In this document: piece after piece, positions 28,617 through 37,098 of the stretch | How positions within the stretch are numbered: the stretch's first letter is position 1 | Layout of the letters: every line of letters begins with the position of its first letter | NCBI RefSeq assembly: GCF_014649655.1 | Contig: NZ_BMTL01000021.1 | Location: 1-64,000 of the forward strand | Direction: 5' to 3' | Length of the DNA: 64,000 nt | DNA from: Streptomyces humidus | Lineage (GTDB): Bacteria; Actinomycetota; Actinomycetes; Streptomycetales; Streptomycetaceae | Translations under genes and position numbers: made by a program | The notes under the pieces: model-generated | The model's database searches: none | The model's input: only the letters and a program-made list of their open reading frames with translations | Told to the model about the DNA's origin: nothing

Positions 28617-30080
28617 GTGACCCAGACAACCACGACCACCACTACGTCCACCACGGCCCCGGCCTCGGTCGCGCAGGGCGCCCGCTCCGCGCAGCCGTCC
28701 CACTCCCTCGGCCCGCTGGGCCTGTTCACGGTGCTGCTCGGCACGGCGCTGCCCCTCATCGACTTCTTCATCGTCAACGTCGCCCTGCCCACGATGGGCC
28801 GCGACCTGTCCGCGGGCGAGTCCGTCCTCGAACTCGTCGTGGCCGGGTACGGGCTCGCGTACGCCGTGCTCCTCGTCCTCGGCGGCCGGCTCGGGGACCT
28901 GTTCGGCCGGCGCCGGCTCTTCCTGGGCGGGATGGCGGCCTTCGGTCTGACCTCGCTGGCCTGCGGGCTCGCGCCCGACGCCTGGTCGCTGGTGGCGGCC
29001 CGGGTCGCGCAGGGCGCGTCGGCCGCCGCCATGGTCCCGCAGGTGCTGGCCACCATCCAGTCCGCCACCGCGGGCGCGCGCCGCGCCAGGGCGATGAGCC
29101 TGTACGGCGCGACCGCCGGACTGTCCATGGTGGCGGGCCAGATCCTGGGCGGCGTGCTCGTCGCGGCCGACATCGCCGGAAGCGGCTGGCGGTCCGTGTT
29201 CCTGGTCAACGTCCCCTTCGTGATCGTCGGACTGCTCCTGGCCGTCCGTTCCGTCCCGGAGACCCGCTCGCAGCGCCCGGAGCCCGTCGACGGACCCGGC
29301 ACCGTGCTCCTCGCCGCCGCGCTGCTGGCCCTGCTCGCCCCCCTCACCGAGGGCCGCGCGGCGGGCTGGCCGCTGTGGACGTGGCTGTCCCTGGCCGCGT
29401 TCCCGCTGCTCACGGGCGCGTTCTACGCGGTGGAGCGACGGGCCGACCGACGGGGCCGTACGCCGTTGGTGCCGCCGAGCCTGCTCGCTCTGACCACACT
29501 GCGGCGCGGGCTGACGATCATGGGTCCGCTCGCGGTCGGCTTCAGCGGCTTCATGTTCGTCATCGCCGTGGCCCTGCAGGGCGGGGCGGGGCTCGGGCCG
29601 GTGCAGGCCGGTCTCGCCCTCGCGCCGATGGCCCTGATGTTCTTCGTCACCTCGCTCGCCGGGCCGCGTCTGGTGACCCGGTTCGGGTCCCGGGTGGTGA
29701 CCGCCGGCGCGGTCCTGCAGGGCGTGGGCGTCGTGCTCATCGTGCTGGCGGTGCGCGCCGACTGGCCGGACGTCGGCTTCGTCGGGCTGTTGCCGGGCAC
29801 GGCGGTCGCCGGTGCGGGGCAGGCGCTCCAACTGCCCGTCGTCATGCGGATCGTGCTGTCCGAGGTGCCGCCGGCCCGCGCGGGCGTCGGCAGCGGTGTG
29901 ATGGTGACGACCCAGCAGGCCTCGCTGGCGCTGGGCGTGGCCACGCTCGGCACCCTGTTCCTCTCCCTGGTCCCGGGTTCGGGCATGCGGGACGCCCTTC
30001 TCACCACGCTGGTCGTGCAGTTGGCCGGAGTGGTCCTGACGGGTCTGCTGAGCCTGCGGCTGCCCCGGAACGTGGGGTGA
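28617..30080 (+). CDS. MFS transporter (DHA2-type efflux)
   Basis: A 487-residue membrane protein. After a Thr-rich cytoplasmic N-terminus (TQTTTTTTTSTTAP), helix 1 carries LIDFFIVNVALPTMGRDL, then GGRLGDLFGRRRLFLGG (motif A). It is the DHA2 type, with about 14 helices. The GTG at 28617 is the only suitable start near the divergent promoter; the ribosome binding site is weak. It is most likely controlled by the MmyB-type regulator transcribed away from it. Substrate unknown. Confidence 0.87.
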   Translation: MTQTTTTTTTSTTAPASVAQGARSAQPSHSLGPLGLFTVLLGTALPLIDFFIVNVALPTMGRDLSAGESVLELVVAGYGLAYAVLLVLGGRLGDLFGRRRLFLGGMAAFGLTSLACGLAPDAWSLVAARVAQGASAAAMVPQVLATIQSATAGARRARAMSLYGATAGLSMVAGQILGGVLVAADIAGSGWRSVFLVNVPFVIVGLLLAVRSVPETRSQRPEPVDGPGTVLLAAALLALLAPLTEGRAAGWPLWTWLSLAAFPLLTGAFYAVERRADRRGRTPLVPPSLLALTTLRRGLTIMGPLAVGFSGFMFVIAVALQGGAGLGPVQAGLALAPMALMFFVTSLAGPRLVTRFGSRVVTAGAVLQGVGVVLIVLAVRADWPDVGFVGLLPGTAVAGAGQALQLPVVMRIVLSEVPPARAGVGSGVMVTTQQASLALGVATLGTLFLSLVPGSGMRDALLTTLVVQLAGVVLTGLLSLRLPRNVG

Positions 30081-30191
30081 GCGCGGTGCCGGGCCGTCGA
30101 GTCGTGCCCGTGGGGCTGCGGCAGCCGTCGGTCATGCCGCACACTCCTTGCTGCGCGGGCAGCCGCGATGTCCTCGGACGCTGGAGGCGTC

Positions 30192-30431
30192 ATGCCGGAG
30201 AACGACGCGAGCAGGGTGACCCGCTTCGACGGGCACGGGCGGCAGCACGTCGTCCGGGTGCGGCGGGCGGGCGTGCAGCGCACGATCAGCTGTGACACGT
30301 GCGGTTGGCGCCAGGGGGCGCAGTTCCTGCCCTGGCTGAAGGCGGAGCGGCATCTCGCCGAGGCGCACCGGGCGACCGTCGATCCGCCGGGAAGCGACGC
30401 AGGCGAGGGCGGGGGCCGCGCGTCGCGATGA
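30192..30431 (+). CDS. Small protein with CxxC...HxxxH zinc-finger-like motif
   Basis: A 79-residue protein of unknown function. GGAGG lies 4 bases before the ATG. The central sequence SCDTCGWRQGAQFLPWLKAE is followed by RHLAEAHRA, so two Cys and two His are spaced as a possible zinc site. The surroundings are basic and the C-terminus is Gly/Asp-rich. It stands between the MFS gene and the beta-lactamase-fold gene on the same strand, 67 bases before the latter. Confidence 0.6.
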   Translation: MPENDASRVTRFDGHGRQHVVRVRRAGVQRTISCDTCGWRQGAQFLPWLKAERHLAEAHRATVDPPGSDAGEGGGRASR

Positions 30432-30498
30432 CTTTCCGGCGTCCGGAGAGTCGTATCGGTGGACGCGGAAGCAGACTCCCCACCGGAAAGGCCGGCCC

Positions 30499-31641
30499 AT
30501 GAGCACGCTGCGCGAGACCCTCCAGCGACACGTCGACGACGGGGCCGTGCCCGGAGCGGTGGGCCTGGTGGCCCGCGGCGACGAGGTGGAGGCCGTGAGC
30601 GTCGGCTCGCGGGATGCCGAGGGCACGGCCCCGATGACCCGGGACTCCCTGTTCCGGATCGCCTCGATCACCAAGCCGGTCACGGCCGCGGCGCTGCTGA
30701 CGCTGGTCGAGGAGGGCACGGTCGGCCTCGACTCGCCGGTCGCCGAGTGGCTGCCCGAGCTGGCGGAGCCGATGGCGGTCCGCACCCCGTCCGCGCCCGT
30801 CGACGACGTGGTCCCGGCGGCCCGTCCGATCACGGTCGAGGACCTGCTGAGCTCCCGGCCCGGCTGGGGCTTCCCGTCGGACTTCGCGCTTCCCGCCGTC
30901 CGGGCCCTCTTCGAGGTGCAGAAGGACGGCCGCGCCCCGCAGGCGTATCCCGAGCCGGACGTCTGGCTGGCCGACCTGGCCCGCGTCCCCCTGCTGTACC
31001 AGCCGGGCGAGGCCTGGCTGTACGGCACGGCGTCCGATCTGCAGGGCGTGCTGATCGCGCGGGCCTCGGGCCGCACGCTCCCCGAGTTCCTGGCGGAGCG
31101 GATCTTCGAGCCGCTGGGCATGCGGGACACGGCGTTCGAGGTCCCGAAGGAGAAGCGGGACCGTTTCACCACCGCGTACCGTCCCGGCGGCGCCGGCGGA
31201 CTGGAGCTCACGGACACCCCCGACGGCGAGTGGCGCAGCGTGCCGAGGTTCCCGTCGGGCGGCGGGGGCCTGGTGTCCACGGCCGACGACTGGCTGGCGT
31301 TCGCCCGCATGCTGCTCGGCGGGGGCGAGGCGGACGGGCGCCGCGTGCTGTCGCCGGCCTCGGTGAGCCGGATGACGGCCGACCACCTGTCGGCGGCGCA
31401 GCGCGAGATCGGCGCCCTGTTCCTGGAGGGTCAGGGCTGGGGCTACGGCGGCAGCGTCGACATCGATCCCGTCGAGCCGTGGAACGTCCCGGGCCGTTAC
31501 GGCTGGGTCGGCGGCACGGGGACGACGGCGCACATCGTTCCGCGGACGGGCACGGTCACGGTCCTCCTCACCCAGACCGCGATGACGGACCCGAGGTCGA
31601 CCCCGCTGATGCGGGACTTCTGGCGGTGCACGGCGGGATAG
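30499..31641 (+). CDS. Serine hydrolase of the beta-lactamase/penicillin-binding protein fold
   Basis: A 380-residue class C-like hydrolase. The SxxK motif is ASITKPVT. The second motif position reads LYGTASD, a YxT variant of YxN/YxS. The third motif is VGGTGTTAHI (GGTG in place of KTG). There is no signal peptide, so it is probably cytoplasmic and more likely an esterase or peptidase than an antibiotic-hydrolysing enzyme. A GAAAGG lies upstream of the ATG. It ends 34 bases from the TetR gene, convergently. Confidence 0.85.
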   Translation: MSTLRETLQRHVDDGAVPGAVGLVARGDEVEAVSVGSRDAEGTAPMTRDSLFRIASITKPVTAAALLTLVEEGTVGLDSPVAEWLPELAEPMAVRTPSAPVDDVVPAARPITVEDLLSSRPGWGFPSDFALPAVRALFEVQKDGRAPQAYPEPDVWLADLARVPLLYQPGEAWLYGTASDLQGVLIARASGRTLPEFLAERIFEPLGMRDTAFEVPKEKRDRFTTAYRPGGAGGLELTDTPDGEWRSVPRFPSGGGGLVSTADDWLAFARMLLGGGEADGRRVLSPASVSRMTADHLSAAQREIGALFLEGQGWGYGGSVDIDPVEPWNVPGRYGWVGGTGTTAHIVPRTGTVTVLLTQTAMTDPRSTPLMRDFWRCTAG

Positions 31642-31675
31642 GCGGGACGGACGGGACGCGCAGGGCGGAGGAGCG

Positions 31676-32281
31676 TCACGAGGGGCGCTGGGGGCGCAGC
31701 CCGTGCAGCAGCAGGTCCACGACCGCCGTGAAGTCGTCCTCGATGCCGGGCCGCTCCCAGACCTCGGAGTAGCCCGGGTCGTGGAAGCGGCCCGTGGCGT
31801 GGAAGACGGCGCGGGCGGACGCCGCCGGGTCGGCGGTCGCGAAGGCCCCGGAGGCGACGCCCGCTTCGATGATCGAGGTCAGCTGGCCGGTGAGGTCGGC
31901 GAGGTGCTCGCCGACCGCCGTGCCGCTGTCCGCGGTCAGCACCATGTAGGTGGCGAACAGTTCGGGGTCGTCGCCCGCCTTGCGCCGCTTGGCCTCGAAG
32001 AGCGCCGTGAGCCAGTCCCGCAGCCGGGCCTCGGGCGCGCGGCCCTCGTCGGCGGTGATGCCGGAGAGGGTCTGCGACGTGAGATCGAGCCAGCGCTTCG
32101 TGACCGCCTCGCGCAGCGCCGCCTTGGTGCGGAAGTGGCGGTAGACGCTGCCGTGGCTGACGCCGAGCGCGCGGGCCACGTCGACCACGGTCGCCTTGGC
32201 CGGGCCGTGCCGGCGCAGCACCTCCTCGGTCGCCTCGAGGATGCGCTCGGCGGTCAGGGTCTCGGAGGTCTGCGGTGCCAT
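31676..32281 (-). CDS. TetR-family transcriptional regulator
   Basis: A 201-residue regulator. The N-terminal helix-turn-helix (about 10-55) contains VVDVARALGVSHGSVYRHFRTK, and a C-terminal all-helical ligand domain follows. It starts 25 bases after the aldo/keto reductase stop on the same strand, so the two probably form one transcript. The palindrome at 33341-33362 upstream of the reductase is a natural candidate operator. Confidence 0.9.
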   Translation of the reverse strand: MAPQTSETLTAERILEATEEVLRRHGPAKATVVDVARALGVSHGSVYRHFRTKAALREAVTKRWLDLTSQTLSGITADEGRAPEARLRDWLTALFEAKRRKAGDDPELFATYMVLTADSGTAVGEHLADLTGQLTSIIEAGVASGAFATADPAASARAVFHATGRFHDPGYSEVWERPGIEDDFTAVVDLLLHGLRPQRPS

Positions 32282-32306
32282 GGTCAGACGGTACCCGGCA
32301 GGCCGT

Positions 32307-33317
32307 TCAGCGCTCGCTGTCGAGGTGCTCCATGGCCGCTGCCGGGTAGCGCTCGCCGGCCGCGGCGTCGGCGGGCACGGCCGCCTCGATCGCCGCGAGG
32401 TCGTCGGCGTCGAGGACGACGTCCAGCGCTCCCAGCGACTCGGTGAGCCGCTCGCGGGTGCGGGCGCCGACCAGCGGGACGATGTCCTCGCCCTGGGCGA
32501 GCACCCAGGCGATGGCGAGCTGGGCCACGGAGACGCCCTTGGCCTCGGCGATCTTCCGCAGCGCTTCCACCAGGGCCAGGTTGTGCCGCAGGTTGTCCCC
32601 CTGGAAGCGGGGCGAGTGGGCCCGGAAGTCGTCTCCGCCGAGCCGGCGGTCGGCGGAGAAGTGCCCGGAGATCAGGCCGCGCGAGAGGACTCCGTACGCG
32701 GTGATCGAGATGCCCAGCTCACGGGTGGTCGGCAGGATGGACCGCTCGACGCCGCGGGTGATCAGGCCGTACTCGATCTGGAGGTCGGAGATCGGCGCGG
32801 TGGCGGCGGCCCTGCGGATCGTCTGCGCGCCGGCCTCGCTGAGACCGATGTGCCGGACGTATCCCTGCTCGACCAGCTCGGCGATCGCGCCGACCGTCTC
32901 CTCGATCGGCACGTCGGGGTCGACGCGGGCGATCCGGTAGACGTCGATGTGGTCGACGCCGAGACGCTGGAGGGAGTAGGAGGCGAAGTTCTTCACGGCG
33001 GCGGGCCGGCCGTCGTATCCCGCCCAGGAGCCGTCGGGCCCGCGCAGCGCGCCGAACTTCACGCTGGTCAGCGCCTGTTCACGCAGCGCGGGCGGTGCGG
33101 TGCGCAGGGCCTCGCCGATCAGCAGCTCGTTGTGGCCCATGCCGTAGAAGTCGCCGGTGTCGAGCAGGGTGACGCCCGCCTCCAGCGCCGCGTGGATCGT
33201 CGCGACGGCCTCGTCGCGGTCCGCGTCGCCGTAGAGGGCGCTCATGCCCATGCAGCCGAGGCCGAGGGCGGAGACCTGGGGTCCGGTGCGGCCGAGGGTA
33301 CGCGTGATGGTCGTCAT
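32307..33317 (-). CDS. Aldo/keto reductase
   Basis: A 336-residue NADPH-dependent reductase of the AKR superfamily. Visible are GLGCMGMS, LLDTGDFYG (Asp and catalytic Tyr), TSVKFG (catalytic Lys), and the C-terminal VPLVGARTRERLTESLGAL cofactor region. The ATG at 33317 was chosen because GGAGGGC lies immediately upstream. It heads a two-gene unit with the TetR regulator and carries a palindromic site about 24 bases upstream of its start. Physiological substrate unknown. Confidence 0.9.
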   Translation of the reverse strand: MTTITRTLGRTGPQVSALGLGCMGMSALYGDADRDEAVATIHAALEAGVTLLDTGDFYGMGHNELLIGEALRTAPPALREQALTSVKFGALRGPDGSWAGYDGRPAAVKNFASYSLQRLGVDHIDVYRIARVDPDVPIEETVGAIAELVEQGYVRHIGLSEAGAQTIRRAAATAPISDLQIEYGLITRGVERSILPTTRELGISITAYGVLSRGLISGHFSADRRLGGDDFRAHSPRFQGDNLRHNLALVEALRKIAEAKGVSVAQLAIAWVLAQGEDIVPLVGARTRERLTESLGALDVVLDADDLAAIEAAVPADAAAGERYPAAAMEHLDSER

Positions 33318-33340
33318 GCCCTCCAGCTTGGCATGACGAA

Positions 33341-33362
33341 TGACAGATTTCAATATCTGTCA
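33341..33362. promoter_or_regulatory. TetR-type operator palindrome
   Basis: TGACAGAT-N6-ATCTGTCA, a 22-bp inverted repeat with perfect 8-bp arms. It lies immediately upstream of the aldo/keto reductase and within its probable promoter. Size and symmetry fit a TetR dimer pair, and the TetR gene is in the same unit, suggesting autoregulation. Confidence 0.7.
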
Positions 33363-33682
33363 GCTGTCACCCTTCACCTCGCCGCCGAAGTCCGCCCAGG
33401 CGACGGCCGGGAGTGGCAGTCCGATCCCGCCGGGCTGCGGCCGGCGACCGAGCGCGAACGGCTGCGCGCCGGAGTGCGGGCGGCGAACGCCCGGGCGCGC
33501 GCCGACGGGCCGTTCATGCCGGGCCCGTGCCACCCGCCCCGGCCGCTCCCGGAGTGCCCGCAGCGCGCCGGGCTCGCGTCGCGTCGCGCGAAGGCGCGCA
33601 CCGTGCGCCACCCCAGCGCGGGGACCGACGCCGGCGTCCCGCTCCGGGCCCGTCCGCGGGAGCGGCGCCCCGGCGCACGCGC
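33363..33682. other. Gene-poor interval between reductase promoter and glyS terminator
   Basis: 320 bp. A plus-strand frame reading AAEVRPGDGREW onward is open but has no start codon with a ribosome binding site and no family I recognise. I do not call a gene here. Confidence 0.5.
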
Positions 33683-33720
33683 GAGGCCGGCCCCGACGGG
33701 ATCCCGTCGGGGCCGGCCTC
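33683..33720. terminator. Terminator downstream of glyS
   Basis: A 38-bp perfect palindrome with arms GAGGCCGGCCCCGACGG...CCGTCGGGGCCGGCCTC around GATC, 26 bases after the glyS stop. One of the strongest hairpins in the window. Confidence 0.88.
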
Positions 33721-33746
33721 GGTCTGCCGCTGGGTGCCGTGGGAGG

Positions 33747-35129
33747 CTACGCGCCGATCAGGCGGGCGGCCAGGTAGCCCTCGATCTGGTCGAGGGAGAC
33801 GCGCTCCTGCTTCATCGAGTCACGCTCGCGGACGGTGACCGCGTTGTCGTCGAGGGTGTCGAAGTCGACCGTGACGCAGAACGGGGTGCCGATCTCGTCC
33901 TGGCGGCGGTAGCGGCGGCCGATGGCGCCGGCGTCGTCGAACTCGATGTTCCAGTTCTGGCGCAGCGCGGCGGCGAGGCCCTTGGCCTTCGGCGACAGCT
34001 CGGGGTTGCGGGACAGCGGCAGGACCGCCACCTTCACCGGGGCGAGACGGTGGTCGAGGCGCAGCACCGTGCGCTTCTCCAGCTTGCCCTTGGCGTTGGG
34101 CGCCTCGTCCTCGACGTAGGCGTCGAGCAGGAACGCCAGCATCGCGCGGCCGACGCCGGCCGCGGGCTCGATGACGTACGGCGTCCAGCGCTCGCCGGCC
34201 TCCTGGTCGAAGAAGGAGAGGTCCTGGCCGGAGGCCTTGGCGTGGGCGGAGAGGTCGTAGTCGGTGCGGTTGGCCACGCCCTCCAGCTCGCCCCACTCGT
34301 TGCCGCCGAACTGGAAGCGGTACTCGATGTCAGCGGTGCGCTTGGAGTAGTGGGAGAGCTTCTCCTTCGGGTGGTCGTACCACCGCATGTTCTCCTCGCG
34401 CATGCCCAGGCCGGTGTACCAGTTCCAGCGCTGCTCCATCCAGTACTCCTGCCACTTCTCGTCCTCGCCCGGCTTGACGAAGAACTCCATCTCCATCTGC
34501 TCGAACTCGCGGGTCCGGAAGATGAAGTTGCCGGGCGTGATCTCGTTGCGGAAGGACTTGCCCATCTGGGCGATGCCGAACGGCGGCTTGCGGCGCGAAG
34601 TGGTCTGCACCTGGGCGAAGTTGGTGAAGATGCCCTGGGCGGTCTCGGGGCGCAGGTAGGCGATGGAGCCGGTGTCCTGCGTCGGGCCGAGGTGGGTGGA
34701 GAGCAGGCCCGAGAACTGCTTGGGCTCGGTGAACTGGCCCTTGTTGCCGCAGTTGGGGCAGTTCACGTCCGCCAGGCCGTTCGCCGGCGGGCGGTTGTGC
34801 TTGGCCTCGTACGCCTCTTCCAGGTGGTCCGCGCGGAACCGCTTGTGGCAGGAGGTGCACTCGGTCAGCGGGTCGGAGAAGGTGGCGACGTGACCGGAGG
34901 CGACCCAGACCTCGGGGGCCAGGATGACGGACGAGTCGATGCCGACCACGTCCTCGCGCGACGTCACCATGTAGCGCCACCACTGGCGCTTCAGGTTCTC
35001 CTTGAGCTCGACACCCAGCGGTCCGTAGTCCCAGGCGGCCTTCTGGCCGCCGTAGATCTCACTGCAGGGGAATACGAAGCCACGGCGCTTGCTCAGGCTG
35101 ACGATGGTGTCGATCTTGTCGGCGGCCAC
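33747..35129 (-). CDS. glyS: Glycyl-tRNA synthetase (class II, dimeric type)
   Basis: A 460-residue enzyme charging tRNA-Gly. Class II motifs are present: motif 2 region (FRNEITPGNFIFRTREFEQME) and motif 3 region (VIEPAAGVGRAMLAFL). A zinc-binding insertion has CTSCHKRF and NCPNCGNKG. The C-terminal anticodon-binding domain follows. The GTG at 35129 was chosen because GAAGAGAG lies 5 bases upstream; the next residues AADKIDTIVSLSKRRGF begin the conserved core. It is divergent from the zinc uptake operon. No T-box element was seen in its leader. Confidence 0.95.
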   Translation of the reverse strand: MAADKIDTIVSLSKRRGFVFPCSEIYGGQKAAWDYGPLGVELKENLKRQWWRYMVTSREDVVGIDSSVILAPEVWVASGHVATFSDPLTECTSCHKRFRADHLEEAYEAKHNRPPANGLADVNCPNCGNKGQFTEPKQFSGLLSTHLGPTQDTGSIAYLRPETAQGIFTNFAQVQTTSRRKPPFGIAQMGKSFRNEITPGNFIFRTREFEQMEMEFFVKPGEDEKWQEYWMEQRWNWYTGLGMREENMRWYDHPKEKLSHYSKRTADIEYRFQFGGNEWGELEGVANRTDYDLSAHAKASGQDLSFFDQEAGERWTPYVIEPAAGVGRAMLAFLLDAYVEDEAPNAKGKLEKRTVLRLDHRLAPVKVAVLPLSRNPELSPKAKGLAAALRQNWNIEFDDAGAIGRRYRRQDEIGTPFCVTVDFDTLDDNAVTVRERDSMKQERVSLDQIEGYLAARLIGA

Positions 35130-35311
35130 GGTGCTCTCTTCATAACGACGACGGGCGACGAAGCGAGGTGCTTCCAGCGAAGACTTCAGGGTACCGGCGG
35201 GGACTCCCCCTCGACCAAATCGGGGACCCTGTTCCCCAGGGATCCCGGGGGCCATACCGCAGCCCTTCGGGGCTTACCGGGCCCTTACGCCGTCTTCACC
35301 CGCCACCTTGT

Positions 35312-35326
35312 TGACAACGGTTTCCA
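35312..35326 (+). promoter_or_regulatory. Zur-like box 1
   Basis: TGACAACGGTTTCCA fits the 7-1-7 inverted-repeat pattern of actinobacterial Zur sites (TGaaAAc-G-aTTTTCA type). It lies 36 bases before the znuA ATG. Confidence 0.6.
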
Positions 35327-35333
35327 TATTAGT

Positions 35334-35348
35334 TGAAAATGAGTGTCA
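35334..35348 (+). promoter_or_regulatory. Zur-like box 2, overlapping the znuA start region
   Basis: TGAAAATGAGTGTCA is a second 7-1-7 site starting 22 bases after the first, that is two helical turns. It overlaps an in-frame ATG at 35339 and touches the ATG at 35348, which argues that the later ATG is used and that Zur binding also blocks the start of transcription. Confidence 0.6.
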
Positions 35349-36304
35349 TGAACGTACGGCGACTCATACCCGGCACGGCGATCGCGGCGGCCACCGCCCT
35401 CGGTCTCGGCGCCCTGTCCGCCTGCTCCTCCGACAGCGCGGCCGTGGCCGGCACGGACAAGTTCGACGTCGTCGCGTCGTTCTACCCGATGGCCTTCCTC
35501 GCCGAGCGGATAGGCGGGGACCACGTGCACGTCACCAGCCTCACCGAGCCCGGCCAGGAGCCGCACGACCTGGAGATCAGCGCCAAGCAGACGGCCGCGC
35601 TCCAGGAGTCCGACGCGGTGCTCTACCTCAAGGACCTCCAGCCCTCCGTCGACGACGCGGTGGCCCAGTCCGAGATCGGGACCAAGATCGACGCCGCGTC
35701 CCTCACCACCCTGGAGAAGCACGGCAACGAGGTCGGCGGCCACGCGGCCGAGCACGACGGCCACGAGAACGAGGAGCTGTCCGGCCTCGACCCGCACATC
35801 TGGCTCGACCCGGTGCGGTACGCCCAGGTCACCGAGGGCGTCGGCAAGGCCTTCGAGAAGGCCGACCCCGGCCACGCGGCCGACTACAAGACCAACACCG
35901 CGGCCCTGGTGAAGCAACTCGGCGACCTGAACACCGAGTTCGAGAAGGGTCTCGCGAACACCAGGACCAGGGTCTTCGTCACCACCCACGCCGCGTTCGG
36001 CTACCTCGCCGAGCGCTACGGCCTGACCGAGGAGGCCATCAACGGCCTCGACCCCGAGTCGGAGCCCAGCGCCGCCCGCGTGAAGGAGCTTGAGAAGATG
36101 GCGAAGGCGGACGGCGTCACGACCGTGTTCTACGAGACGCTCGTCAGCGACAAGACCGCGAAGACCATCGCCTCCGACGCCGGCCTGAGGACCGACGTCC
36201 TCGACCCGATCGAGGGCATCACGGAGAAGTCCCGCGGCAAGGACTACTTCTCGGTCCAGCGAGCCAACCTCAAGGCGCTGCGGACGGCCCTGGGAACCAA
36301 GTGA
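35348..36304 (+). CDS. znuA: Zinc ABC transporter, substrate-binding lipoprotein
   Basis: A 318-residue cluster A-I metal-binding lipoprotein. The signal peptide ends in the lipobox LSAC (lipidated Cys 26). The fold begins VVASFYPMAFLAERIGG. A His/Glu-rich loop (GGHAAEHDGHENEE) before LDPHIWLDP is typical of zinc-binding members. ATG at 35348 was preferred over 35339 because the second Zur-like box covers the earlier codon; a clear ribosome binding site is lacking. It heads znuA-znuC-znuB-zur. Confidence 0.92.
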   Translation: MNVRRLIPGTAIAAATALGLGALSACSSDSAAVAGTDKFDVVASFYPMAFLAERIGGDHVHVTSLTEPGQEPHDLEISAKQTAALQESDAVLYLKDLQPSVDDAVAQSEIGTKIDAASLTTLEKHGNEVGGHAAEHDGHENEELSGLDPHIWLDPVRYAQVTEGVGKAFEKADPGHAADYKTNTAALVKQLGDLNTEFEKGLANTRTRVFVTTHAAFGYLAERYGLTEEAINGLDPESEPSAARVKELEKMAKADGVTTVFYETLVSDKTAKTIASDAGLRTDVLDPIEGITEKSRGKDYFSVQRANLKALRTALGTK

Positions 36305-36321
36305 CCACCATGGAGGGCGTC

Positions 36322-37098
36322 ATGGACGCGAAGGCCGAGCCCGTCATCTCACTGCGCGGCGTCCGCGCCGAACTGGGCTCGCGCCCCGTGCTGCGGGGCG
36401 TCGACCTCACCGTGCGGCGCGGTGAGGTCGTCGCCCTGCTCGGCGCGAACGGCTCCGGCAAGTCCACGGCCGTGCGCAGCGTCATCGGACAGGTGGCGGT
36501 CGGCGCGGGCGAGATCGAGCTGTTCGGGGCGCCGCAGCGCCGGTTCCGGGACTGGGCGCGGATCGGATACGTCCCGCAGCGCACCACGGCCGCCGGCGGG
36601 GTTCCGGCCACGGTGACCGAGGTCGTCTCCTCGGGCCGCCTCTCGCGCACCCGCTTCGGCGTCTTCCGCAAGGCCGACCACGCGGCCGTCCGGCACGCCC
36701 TGGAGCTCGTCGGCATGGCGGACCGGGCGAAGGACAGCGTCGACGCCCTCTCCGGCGGCCAGCACCAGCGCGTGCTCATCGCCCGCGCGCTCGCCGCCGA
36801 ACCCGAACTGCTGATCATGGACGAGCCGATGGCCGGCGTCGACCTGGCCAGCCAGGAGGTCCTGGCGCGGACGCTGCAGGAGCAGGTCGCGGCCGGCACG
36901 ACCGTGCTGCTGGTCCTGCACGAACTGGGCCCCCTCGAACCCCTCATCGACCGGGCGGTCGTCCTGCGCGACGGCTGCGTCCTGCACGACGGGCCGCCCA
37001 CGCCGGCCGTCGGCCAGCACGCGCTGCCCGGCCACGACCATGTGCACCCGCACGCACCCGCGGGCGCCGAACCGATCCGCACGGGACTGCTGAGCTGA
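36322..37098 (+). CDS. znuC: Zinc ABC transporter, ATP-binding protein
   Basis: A 258-residue ATPase. Walker A is LGANGSGKST, the signature ALSGGQHQRV, Walker B ELLIMDEPMAG and the switch His VLHELG. A His-rich tail (GQHALPGHDHVHPHAP) may bind zinc. ATG at 36322 follows GGAGGGC; a GTG at 36301 that overlaps the znuA stop is an alternative and would couple translation. It overlaps znuB by one base (TGATG). Confidence 0.92.
   Translation: MDAKAEPVISLRGVRAELGSRPVLRGVDLTVRRGEVVALLGANGSGKSTAVRSVIGQVAVGAGEIELFGAPQRRFRDWARIGYVPQRTTAAGGVPATVTEVVSSGRLSRTRFGVFRKADHAAVRHALELVGMADRAKDSVDALSGGQHQRVLIARALAAEPELLIMDEPMAGVDLASQEVLARTLQEQVAAGTTVLLVLHELGPLEPLIDRAVVLRDGCVLHDGPPTPAVGQHALPGHDHVHPHAPAGAEPIRTGLLS

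Noticed and set aside
33363..33682. Small gene on the plus strand in the reductase-glyS gap
   Set aside because: There is an open frame but no start codon with a ribosome binding site and no recognisable family.
35130..35311. T-box riboswitch upstream of glyS
   Set aside because: No GGTACCGCG-type T-box core or specifier stem-loop was seen in the glyS leader.
32196..35336. Plus-strand frame of more than 1000 codons spanning the aldo/keto reductase and glyS
   Set aside because: It is antisense to two well-supported genes and crosses a terminator and an operator.
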